64,000 bases of DNA from Owenia fusiformis. Lineage: Eukaryota; Annelida; Polychaeta; Sabellida; Oweniidae. Positions 1 to 12,300 of the stretch are shown here, one piece after another. Below the pieces are notes generated by a model that had not been told where the DNA came from, did not search any database, and worked only from the letters and a program-made list of their open reading frames with translations. Position numbers and translations under genes: made by a program. Positions within the stretch are counted from its first letter, which is position 1. Each line of letters begins with the position of its first letter. The stretch covers positions 25,320,425-25,384,424 of the forward strand of contig CAIIXF020000010.1 of NCBI GenBank assembly GCA_903813345.2, written 5' to 3'.

Positions 1-358
1 CTGCCTTAACAGGTTTGCATAATTTGCGGTTTCCCCTGCAAAATATTGTGTTTTGCCTGCATAATTTTATGACCTATGTATAATAATGTTGCAAAGGAGA
101 GCAAAATGTTTTGTTTATATATAATAACATAAAATAAATATATTATACTTGCTTTAAACAATAGATATTTCTGATAAATCATGCAATCTTTTGATTCATC
201 AGAGAAACTTGGCTAGGTCTATATTGGCTAGGTTTATGATGTCATAAGTTGTACTTTTTCAAAATTAGCAATAAGTCAATTATACTATTTTTGCATGGAC
301 AGATTGCTTCTTACAACCGATTTATGGGAAACATCTCTCCCTTAATTAAACAACTTAC

Positions 359-3300
359 CACATCATATTCCTTTGGTACCCGTATGAGGCACAGCTTTTT
401 TCCTTTATCAATAGATGTACGAATAAACACAGTTTGGATGTTTTGTAAATCAATAGAACGCAGTTGTTTTCCTGCCTCTGTCATTATCTGGATTGTATGT
501 CTCGTAGAATCCATTTTGAGCAATGAATATCTGTAACCTTCTTTCTTTGACACATACTCCATAACTACAAATTTAAAAATATGATTCAATGCATTTCTCA
601 GTGAAACAGATCTGAACTAGAAAAAAAACTGGAGTAGCAAATCCCACTGAACAAAACATGATACCAGTATTTGCGTAATCATGAAATAAATTTCTCCTTG
701 AAAATTACAGCCATTTTGAATCCAGTAGCCTTGGAAATTCCTTCTCCAGTAGAGTTATATGCCTATATAAGGCAGTCATCTTGAATACTCCTTTTTGATA
801 GTCCTATATCTTTCATGCATCAGAATATAAAAATTTGAACAAAATCTATCAATTGTTGGTGAGTTATCAAAGATTACATTCAAGAGCAACATCAAGAGCC
901 ATCTCGAAAATTTATTTTTACCAAATGCCTCAGGCATCAGCATGATGAAAATGCGTTCAAAAACAATCATACTTAGCACAAAAAATTGTAAAAAAATATT
1001 GGACTGGGGGTGAAAATAAAGAAAGCAAATTTGAAAAAATGCTTGTTGATGAGTGGATTAAACACGGAGTATGAGATCATTGTATGAACTTTTATTGAAG
1101 ATCATTGTATAAACTTTTATTGAAGATCATTGTATGAACTTTTATTGAAGATCATACATTGGCCTTTTATGTGCATTTGTTTTTTTGTAGTCAGAAAGTA
1201 CTCACAAAAAAGCTACAAATGTCTGAAATCAGTTGCACTAACTTCCCTTAGCTTTTGAAATTGAGAGGCGTAAGACAAGATTATACAATGGAAAATCCAA
1301 AATTTCTGCCTTAACATTTATCCAGAATGCCAAAAAACTATTAACATCAAGACTTAATATGAAAAGATATCCCCAATCATTTGAACTTAATCTGTCAAAC
1401 AGTTGGCCTGGAAATGCATAGACAAAATTAATTGGGACACATCTCCGTCTGCCCATCAAGCATTTTGATGACAAAGTAGCACGATAATAAAACATAAAAG
1501 TACACACAAATTAGAGATATCCACTGATTTAGAAAAATCTGTTGTTTACCAGAAAAGACATCTCCCATATCACGTCTATTGCGTTTTTGTGCAGCTGCTC
1601 TTCTCTCTTCACGTTGCATTCTCTCTTTATGTTTCCCAAGAAGCCAAAGGACCACAATGCAACCTTAACATAAAAGACATATCTGTTAAAGACAATCTTC
1701 AGAATACAGTAGAAGCATGAAGAATGATTTAATACACAAATTCCATAGGCATCACTTATTCCCCTCTCAACAGTTAGACACCACCATGTGTCATGCTACG
1801 TACAGTTTCTAACTGTATTTAATTTTTTTATTGTTATCTTGAAAACCTGATATTTTCAATAAGGCTTTCATAACTATTAAGAATATTCCAATACATATAA
1901 CGAAGATATATACATTACCTATAAAAAAGATTCCCAGGGCTGTGAATGTCAAAATAAAGGACAATTCACTTCCGACAAAATAGTCAAAATGTTTTGGTCC
2001 CTCACACTCTGCAAGTTCTGAGTGATTCAACTGCCTAGGTTGTTCACAGGGGTCTCCTACAATTAAAACAGAAACTCTTTATCGATGTTACCCTTCTTAC
2101 ATAAATACATACATAATTAATATATACTGGTCCATTTTTATTAAAAGAATTCAATACACAAACAATATTTAGTGAATATATGAATAGTGCACAGTAAAAA
2201 TAGCCAGCCTATCCAAAAGTCAAGTTACCATAGTAACCATCATTGTTGTCCAATCAAATTAGAGATGCTGATGACATTTTCTGAATTAATAACAAGATAT
2301 TCTTTGAATATTATGTGAAAACTTCATGAAAAAAAAGAATTGAAAACCTTTGTAATGAGTGCATTTTTGAATGAATATATTGAGGTGTTTGTGAACCTGG
2401 TATCGGAAATGAATATATTGAGGTGTTTGTGTACCTGGTATGTGAAATGAATATATCGAGGTGTTTGTGTACCTGGTATCGGAAATGAATATATTGAGGT
2501 GTTTGTGTACCTGGTATGTGAAATGAACATATCGAGGTGTTTGTGTACCTGGTTTGTGAAATGAATATATTGAGGTGTTTGTGTACCTGGTATGTGAAAT
2601 GAATATATCGAGGTGTTTGTGTACCTGGTATCGGAAATGAATATATTGAGGTGTTTGTGTACCTGGTATGTGAATGAACATATCGAGGTGTTTGTGTACC
2701 TGGTATGTGAAATGAATATATTGAGGTGTTTGTGTACCTGGTATGTGAAATGAATATATCGAGGTGTTTGTGTACCTGGTATATGAAATGAATATATTGA
2801 GGTGTTTGTGTACCTGGTATGTGAAATGAATATATCGAGGTGTTTGTGTACATTGTATATGAAATGAATATTTTGAAGTGTTTGTGTACCTGGTATATTA
2901 AATGAATATATCAAGGTGTTTGTGTACCTGGTATATGAAATGAATATATTGAGGTGTTTGTGTACCTGGTATGTGAAATGAATATATCGAGGTGTTTGTG
3001 TACCTGGTATCTGAAATGAATATATTGAGGTGTTTGTGTACCTGGTATGTGAAATGAATATATCGAGGTGTTTGTGTACCTGGTATATGAAATGAATATA
3101 TTGAGGTGTTTGTGTACCTGGTATGTGAAATGAATATGTTGAGGTGTTTGTGTACCTGGTATATGAAATGAATATATTGAAGTGTTTGTGTACCTGGTAT
3201 GTGAAATGAATATATCGAGGTGTTTGTGTACCTGGTATGTGAAATGAATATATTAAGGTGTTTGTGTACCTGGTATATGAAATGAATATATTGATGTGTT

Positions 3301-6300
3301 TGTGTACCTGGGGGTCATTAACAGAAAGTTACGATTTGTAAATCAATTGTTGTAACCATGAATATAATGACGTCACAGTTAGAGAACAATGGAATTTAAG
3401 AATTCTTAACTTTACAAAGTTTCTGTTAATGCCCCCCTGGTACAGGGTGATCATTAAGTTCTGGGAATTGGTCTGCCATTTCAAGATTTCTCAACCATTT
3501 GAGTTGAAATTTTCAGCAGGTGTACATTGTATAATTCTGAATTGACATGCAATGTTTCATATACATATCACATCTAGAATTTATTTTATTGTAATTATAA
3601 AAAAAGTAAAAGTGGTTCGCGGGTCAGCAAATTTTGACTGATGTTAATTTGAAAATTTCCTGCCAAAACATATTCATCTTGCCTAGATGGTTGCTTCAAA
3701 CTACTTGTACTAGAGGCAGAACAGTACTCTTGAAGTCATTTATTCAGAAGTATTCTTCATTGCTGAGAGGATCATTTCATTTATTATTGTTTCCATTAGC
3801 CTGGACGCACATGCGTTGTTGGCAAACTTAGTCCATAAAGATGTGTTCCAGTCCTCCCTTTGGTATCCCTTGAAGATTTGCTCAAGCCGTTGAAATTAGT
3901 CCCTTATTGGAATCAAACTTATGACCTCTCATATGTTTTAGCACCCAAAATGTAGTGAAGCCTAATGGTGCTTCATCTGGTGAATATTTTCTGGTGAATA
4001 TGGGACAGTAATAACTTGTGTGAACCCTAATTCTTCAAGAGTAGTATTGGCAGCTTGAGTAATGGGAAGGAGCATAGTCATAATGGAAGATAACTCCCCG
4101 CTATTTTTAGTTTTAGTCATGATTGTTACTTTGAGATGCTATGAATGATACAAAAATAGAGCAAAGTACACTCTTATATAACAATAAAGATGTTACTTTA
4201 GAAACTAAAGCTAGAAGTATTTGAAAATATAAAAAATCACAGAAATATGTCCACCAAATAGGTATTTATTTACCATACTTTTGGATCAAGTAAAATTTGA
4301 ATTCATTTTTATTTTACTTGACCCGCTACACCATTTGTCATGTTGCTAAAGTAACAATAATTATCCATTGTGACATCAGATGACAATGAGACTGTTTTTA
4401 TCCAACCCAAAATTACATTTCCCATTTACCTTGAAAATTTCAAGTAAATTGGTTGAAAAATAATGAAATGACAGATAAATTCCCAGAACTTAGTGATCAC
4501 CCTGTATGTGAAATAAATATAATGAGATGTGTGTGTACCTGTATTCCAGAAGAAAGGATTCTTCTGTATATCATTTGGCCCAATGTCTGTGACAAGTTGT
4601 ATGATATCATATAAAGTAGTCTTATTAATCTGCTGAATCTCCTCGGGAGTGAATAATCTATAAAACACAACATTTAATGTTACTCTGTATGAATAAACAT
4701 CTCATAAACATGGCTGACCACATTTATGCCTGTTTTTATTCTTTGCTGATTCTACAAACATTTTCTAGTTTTGCACTTCAAACATGACAACTGAGACCAT
4801 GGGCTTTTATGAGAAGGGTATGTAAATTCTCATTATTTATACATGAACATTGCCTTGAGATTTCAAAATGCCTCCTGTACACATTCCAAGAAAAAAATTA
4901 TTTTGTACTTTTCTAAAATATAAAATCATGATTATATGCAGGCATATTAACTGTCAATACAAAATGAATCTCATCATAATTATTATATAATAATGAATAC
5001 ATGTATAATGAAAGCGTGAGTTCTCTCATGAAAAGTATTTTTATTGGAATGTGTTCCTGAAAGCCCAAGCAGAAACAGAAGTTGCATTGGATTGCAATGT
5101 AAGGTGGAGCATAGGAATATTGCACTGGTACAGTGAAACTTGTAAAAAGGAACACCTCTAGAAGTAGAACACCTTTATCAGTGGAGCACTTTTCAGAGTC
5201 CCATACCCAACTGACTTTATATTAAATGAACCTCCCATAAGTGGAACATACACCCAGTGGAGCACTTTTAAGGTACCAAAGGTGTTCCATTTAGATAGGT
5301 TTTACTGTATTTTCCAAAGTCTGGCAAAGTATTCAAGTATTCATGACTACTTATTCTTACATGGATGATTGTTCATGGATTTAGAGCACCAAATTATAAC
5401 ATCTCAGAAAACTCACAGGTGTTGAACGAAAAATTTAAAAAAAACAAGCATATAAGAAAAAAGTAAAGAACATACCCGTTTTTATCATTTTCATACCAAA
5501 ATCGATCACCATCTCGAACTCTTTGGAACTGGTCAGCAATGATTGTCCGGAAGAGATCTCCAGGGCCACTTGATGTTGTCTCTAATATTCCACCAGCCCA
5601 AATATCCATGTTGTCTATACCACTCTCATTGTAAAGATTCCATATGTTTTCCAATAACTGCAATATGATGTAGAACAATATTTGACAGAGCAATGTACAA
5701 CAGTATGAGTGCAGCAACATTGGATGTCGAGCAATATGTGATGTATAAAAACACTGATTGACAGAGCAATGTACAACAGTATGAGTGCAGCAACATCGGA
5801 TGTCAAGCAATATGTGACGTATAAAAACACTGATCGACAGAGCAATGTACAACAGCATGAGTGCAGCAACATTGGATGTCAAGCAATATGTGATGTATAA
5901 AAACACTGATTGACAGAGCAATGTACAACAGTATGAGTGCAGCAACATTGGATGTCAAGCAATATGTGATGTATAAAAACACTGATTGACAGAGCAATGT
6001 ACAACAGTATGAGTGCAGCAACATTGGATGTCAAGCAATATGTGACGTATAAAAACACTAATTGACAGAGCAATGTACAACAGTATGAGTGCAGCAACAT
6101 TGGATGTCAAGCAATATGTGACGTATAAAAACACTAATTGACAGAGCAATGTACAACAGTATGAGTGCAGCAACATTGGATGTCAAGCAATATGTGACGT
6201 ATAAAAACACTAATTGACAGAGCAATGTACAACAGTATGAGTGCAGCAACATTGGATGTCAAGCAATATGTGACGTATAAAAACACTAATTGACAGAGCA

Positions 6301-9300
6301 ATGTACAACAGTATGAGTGCAGCAACATTGGATGTCAAGCAATATGTGACGTATAAAAACACTAATTGACAGAGCAATGTACAACAGTATGAGTGCAGCA
6401 ACATTGGATGTCAAGCAATATGTGATGTATAAAAACACTGATTGACAGAGCAATGTACAACAGTATGAGTGCAGCAACATTGGATGTCAAGCAATATGTG
6501 ACGTATAAAAACACTGATTGACAGAGCAATGTACAACAGTATGAGTGCAGCAACATTGGATGTCAAGCAATATGTGACGTATAAAAACACTGATTGACAG
6601 AGCAATGTACAACAGTATGAGTGCAGCAACATTGCATGTCAAGCAATATGTGATGTATAAAAACACTAATTGACAGAGCAATATACAACAGTATGAGTGC
6701 AGCAACATTGGATGTCAAGCAATATGTGACGTATAAAAACACTAATTGACAGAGCAATGTACAACAGTATGAGTGCAGCAACATTGGATGTCAAGCAATA
6801 TGTGACGTATAAAAACACTAATTGACAGAGCAATGTACAACAGTATGAGTGCAGCAACATTGGATGTCAAGCAATATGTGATGTATAAAAACACTGATTG
6901 ACAGAGCAATGTACAACAGTGTGAGTGCAGCAACATTGGATGTCAAGCAATATGTGATGTATAAAAACACTGATTGACAGAGCAATGTACAACAGTACGA
7001 GTGCAGCAACATTGGATGTCAAGCAATATGTGATGTATAAAAACACTGATTGACAGAGCAATGTACAACAGTATGAGTGCAGCAACATTGGATTTCAAGC
7101 AATATGTGATAGTATAACAAGGCACAGACGTGAACAATATCGTACCTACATGTAAAACACAGCAGTGTGACAGTGAAGAATTTAGGACGGAAAATCCAAA
7201 ATGGCCACCTTAAAATTTACCCAAAACGCCCAAAAACTAATCAGTTTTTAACTTTGATACGTAGAAACATCCCTGAAAATTTCAGATGAATCCATCAAAT
7301 GGTTTGGCTGGAAACCTGTAGACCAGTCTTGAAAGTGAAGATTTTAGGACGGAAAATCCAAAATGGCCACCTTAAAATTTACCCAGAATGCCCAAAAACT
7401 AATCAGTTCTTAACTTTGATACGTAGAAACATTCCTGAAAATTTCAGATGAATCCGTCAAATGGTTTGGCTGGAAACCTGTAGACAAGTCTTGAAAGTGA
7501 AGATTTTAGGACGGAAAATCCAAAATGGCCACCTTAAAATTTACCCAGAATGCCCAAAAACTAATCAGTTCTTAACTTTGATACGTAGAAACATTCCTGA
7601 AAATTTCAGATGAATCTGTCAAATGGTTTGGCTGGAAACCTGTAGACAAGCTGAAAAGTGAGACGCCGCCCGCCCGCCGCCTGCCCGTCAAGCTGACGAC
7701 AATATCGTACCTTTATTAGGTACGATAAAAACACTGATTGACAGAGCAATGTACAACAGTACGAGTGCAGCAACATTGGATGTCAAGCAATATGTGATGT
7801 GTAAAGACACTGATTGAGTATTTTGTGACAAAAATGATCAAACCTCTTTTCCCTCTTCTGATTTGAATAGCTCAGGATTAATATCTCTGACATCATTAAT
7901 CGTGTCAAGTCCAAGTTCACGCCTGGCTGTGTTATAATCAGGCAGCCCATGGTCTCGACCTCGCTGTATATTGATTGCCATCAGATCACGCCGGGAAAAT
8001 TCCAATGGTCCAAAAACGTCACCTACAGAAGAAAACATCAATTTATCATTTTCGTCACAATTAAACAAGAAAAAATATATAGTTGCAGCACGCAATGAAG
8101 AGAAATATGTATTCTCATTTAATTTCAGAATAACTTACCCCTGAGGTCAGGTGTTATAATGTTGTCCTCTCTCTCTGTGATCTGTGAGGCCATACCCATC
8201 AACAACTCATCTATGTCTTGTTCCTTTACAGCATCCTACAACAATAATCAGGAAAGAAATATGACAACTAGAGAGAGCACTTTTCTACTTTGACCTGCTT
8301 GTTTCAGATCTGGATCTTTTATGAAAGCTAGCTAAAAATAAAGAAACATACAGACAAGTGGTGTATGTTCTTTATCCATGCCCTAAAGATTTCTTGGCCC
8401 TGCCAAGACCAAATGTTGTACCCACTTGAAAATGCTTCTTTATTCAAAATGTCAAAATACTAGAAGCGTTCCAAAAGAATAGCTGTCAAGAAATATCAAG
8501 ATTTTGGAACTTTTGCATAATACTTGTAAACAAATGTGAGACTATAAGAATACTTGAGCATGAAAAAGCCCTCTAATGATATTCCTTACTTGTGGATTCC
8601 AGTAAGAGTTACACGTTCTCAGAGCGTGATGTCCCTCCTCTCCTGTCATGGTGGTGGTATAGCGGAAGTGACATGTCTTATTCCTACAATCAAATCATGA
8701 CATTCTGATATTTCTAAGTTGCAAAGGGACCACGTTTTGCAAAGTTATGGAACATTACAATGGGAGTTGTAAACCATATATTTTATTTAGAAAAAATTAA
8801 TTATGAATTACTATTCAGAAAAATATCACAGAGGTGTAAGTGCAATGAGTATAATCACTTTTTAAAATAAATATTATTTAATTGAACAATATTGTAACGA
8901 CAACATGGGCACCACCTTCCATTTGTTACAGATGCCAAACCATCCACAAAAAATTTGGAAACTATAACAATATGTCAACACATCTCTAGATGAGGAAATA
9001 TGTATTTTTCTCCACAAACGATGAACATTTTTGTATAAGTACAAGTACCTTCTATAAACACCAGGGGGCACTAATGTATGTCCAAACCTCATTGCGGCAG
9101 ATTGAAAGACGTGAGTTATACCAGGGTCTACAGCTGGCTTGTAATCTAAAAAAGAACAGAACATAAAGTACTCAAACTTTGTTTCCAAATTTTTTGTCCT
9201 GTTACTAAATGGTCTCAAAACCTATCAAAAATATTTGTTTCATCACCAGCAGTTACACATAATTACAAATATTGTACTTTTAGGGTCCCTTGTGGGGTTT

Positions 9301-12300
9301 CTGTTGAAATAATCCTTGAACTCAGTTCATCTTACATATAAGCCATAGACTTAAAAATGCAACAGGGTTGTATGTGAACTGATAAAACCTACGAGTATAT
9401 GGTGGAAGAGTGAATGCAGACCCATCCTCCTCTGTCCCCAGCCAAGATGGTAACCAATCGTACATCACAATTTTCTGAAACACAACAATTTTATTACATA
9501 CTGTACATCAAACAGAACCTGGATCAAATCATGGAAAAACAAACATTAAAAATGATTTATAAAAGATGAATCCCACAAGTTAATAAACATTAATAGACAG
9601 CAATCTCAATTTTGCATTCAATATTACTTAATTAAAGGTAACAATATACACCCTATCCAAGTGGTCAATTCTATGGCACTGGGTTTGTTGACATTTCAAT
9701 TGAATATAACTGATAAAAATGGTGACCTCATCAGAAATGGATATAATGTTTTACAGCTAGCTCGGCGTGCAATACTGCAGTGCAGTGTCTCTAAGGAATC
9801 GATTTCACTTTGTACAGAAAACAATTGCAACACATTCTGTGGCAAAACCTAGTGCCACGGAGTGGATCAATTGGATATTGTGTAAACCACTAAAGTTAAG
9901 CTACCACACTAATAATAAAAATCATAAACATGTTTATTATTCCCCAGAAATGACATTACCAATTCAGAAATGACATTAAGATTACTATTCTCATATATAT
10001 CTGACTCACTTGATGTGCTGCAACTGTCCACTTTCTTGCCTCGTTATAAATCCTCTCATCGCTCCAGTCAGGATGAACAGCATCTAACTGATGAGTCAAG
10101 TAGTTATGGTAACGGAACCATAATATTCCAAATGTCAACAAAAATGCATTTTCATTCCCTCTGGGATTTCCAAGTTCTAAAATATATATTTGTACACTGG
10201 TTGAAAATAATTTTCAAGTGAAATTCAAGTTCATATTAGTGAAATTCAAGTTCATATCAGTGAAATTCAAGTTCATATCAGTGAAATTCAAGTTCATATC
10301 AGTGAAATTCAAGTTCATATCAGTGAAATTCAAGTTCATATCAGTGAAATTCAAGTTCATATTAGTGAAATTCAGGTTCATTTTACATGTAGCTATGAAC
10401 ACAAGAATATTGTTTAGTGCAGCAAAACACTTTCTACTATCTAAGACAAAATATGACCATGGTCTTGTCATTTAGATACACTGTATACATTTTATGTTTA
10501 AGGCAGTCCTGTACACAAGTTTTAAAGACTGCTCAGATATGAGTATATTTATAAATCATCCCGTTCTCTGGTATTGGTTTTCGGTATTCCCCCCCAAAAA
10601 TAGAAATTATACAATTTCTAGTGAAACATGAACTAATTGCCTGAACATGTATGTGAAAACAGCATGGAGATTTAGCTTCACAGCTGGTCAAATATTTGCT
10701 GCCTGCTGGCTTCAAAGGAAAGAACAGAAAATTAAGCTGCTCGTTATAAGCTTGGCAATATGCTAATAATGCTGGACCAAGAATTAAAGCAGTAAATAGA
10801 AATTATTTATATTTGCATCTTGTCTATTGCGGAAATATGAAACAAATGAAAAAAAAACTTTAATAGGGACGTGTAATAACCCAGATGTGAGTAGGTAGTT
10901 ACCAGTTTCACCAGTTAACAGTTAATAATGGCAGGATAAGTTCCCTTAAACTTGAATTATCATTAGTTTCAGTGGTTCAACTCATATTACCCCTATGTAT
11001 CTGATAGCTATACAAATTAGAATATGTCCAGTAAATAAAAAATCTGTCCAATTCTGTGATTCTGATTCTATAGCATAGTGTCTATGAGGAATCTCCCAGA
11101 ATCACCCAAATTTTTAATGACATAAATCAAGATTATTTCTACTTCAATTTAACAGCAGATCAACAATTTTCAGGACTCTGTAGATCAAATCTATATAAGA
11201 TCTATATACGATTTGATTTATAAATAAATATAACTTCTACCATTATGAAATTATTTGGATACCTCCCAATATGTTGCGTGGGTGTTAATGGCCTTTCTGA
11301 AAACTCCCTCGCATTTCTTGAAAAAAAGCACATGACTTCTCTGGTAATCCAATGACATGATATTTCATGACATGACCAATGATACAGGCCAATGATCTTA
11401 CTAGATGTTCCTTGTAGAATGCTGATAAATCTGAATACTTCTCTTTAAATATATAACAGGAAGTAAAATTCTGAGAATTCTATATGTCAGTAAACGTAAT
11501 TCATGACTTTTGTATATGTGAAAAAATCAAAATGCAATCTCATTCATAAATAATTATAGTTGACATCTGGCTTGATTCAAAATAATACCACTGATTTTGA
11601 TTTATAACCTTTTCACTCTTAACCCTCTCCTTACGCGAGATAAGAAAAATCGATAGTGCAATAACGATGGTCTTTAGAGGGTTATTATGACCACAGTATG
11701 ACAGTATATGCCTTAATCTGTACACCAATGGAAAGCTCTAGCAAATATCTTTAATATGATACCAAGTTCTGAAGAATTTTCCACCCATGGGTTGCAAAGT
11801 TACAGCTGCCTGAACATAACTCGTTATGAAAAAAATGATCTTACATGCCAAACTCCCATTGAAATTTTCAGCATTTTTGGACATATAAAGTATTTTCAAA
11901 AAATTACTAAGAAGAATAAGACCCTGTATAATGTACCATGTGAAAGCTACCATTTTGTATTACATAATAGAATTTGGAAATTTAGCTAATATATACTGAA
12001 AAAAGTTATTTAAGAATTACCAATATTTTTGAGTAATTTTGGGCTAAAAATGTTGGCCATATTGGATTTTGACGTCATAAACTAATAACATGATTTACAT
12101 AGTAATTTATGCGTATTAGGTTGAAATATTGAAGAAGGACACTAACACTTTCTATTGATGTAAAATAATCTAAATATTCCTATTTCTTCTCTTCAGAAAT
12201 CATGTTTTAAACAAATGTTTTATTTTTTTCAAAATTTTCCTAAAATCGTTCAGTAAGGTAAAAGGGTTAATTAAATCCTAAGTCTTAAATTGCTAATATC

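Noticed and set aside
2286-2914. Three minus-strand open frames of 131-196 codons rich in PGTQTPQYIHF
   Set aside because: All three frames of the same 38-bp minisatellite are open, which is a property of the repeat. No start, splice or homology support.
4868-5160. Minus-strand 80-codon frame MFLFTSFTVPVQYSY
   Set aside because: Intronic to DUOX and partly inside a TA-flanked MITE; no homology.
5660-7107. CRISPR-like regular direct repeats
   Set aside because: Units are contiguous with no unique spacers, and the setting is a eukaryotic intron.
5394-7137. About 18 overlapping minus-strand open frames starting MLLHSYCCTLLCQ
   Set aside because: They are the 76-bp intron repeat read in frame, each shifted by one unit, and lie between two coding exons of DUOX.
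10214-10475. Open frames repeating MNLNFTD (minus) and KFKFISV (plus)
   Set aside because: A 21-bp array keeps every frame open; it is intronic to DUOX.
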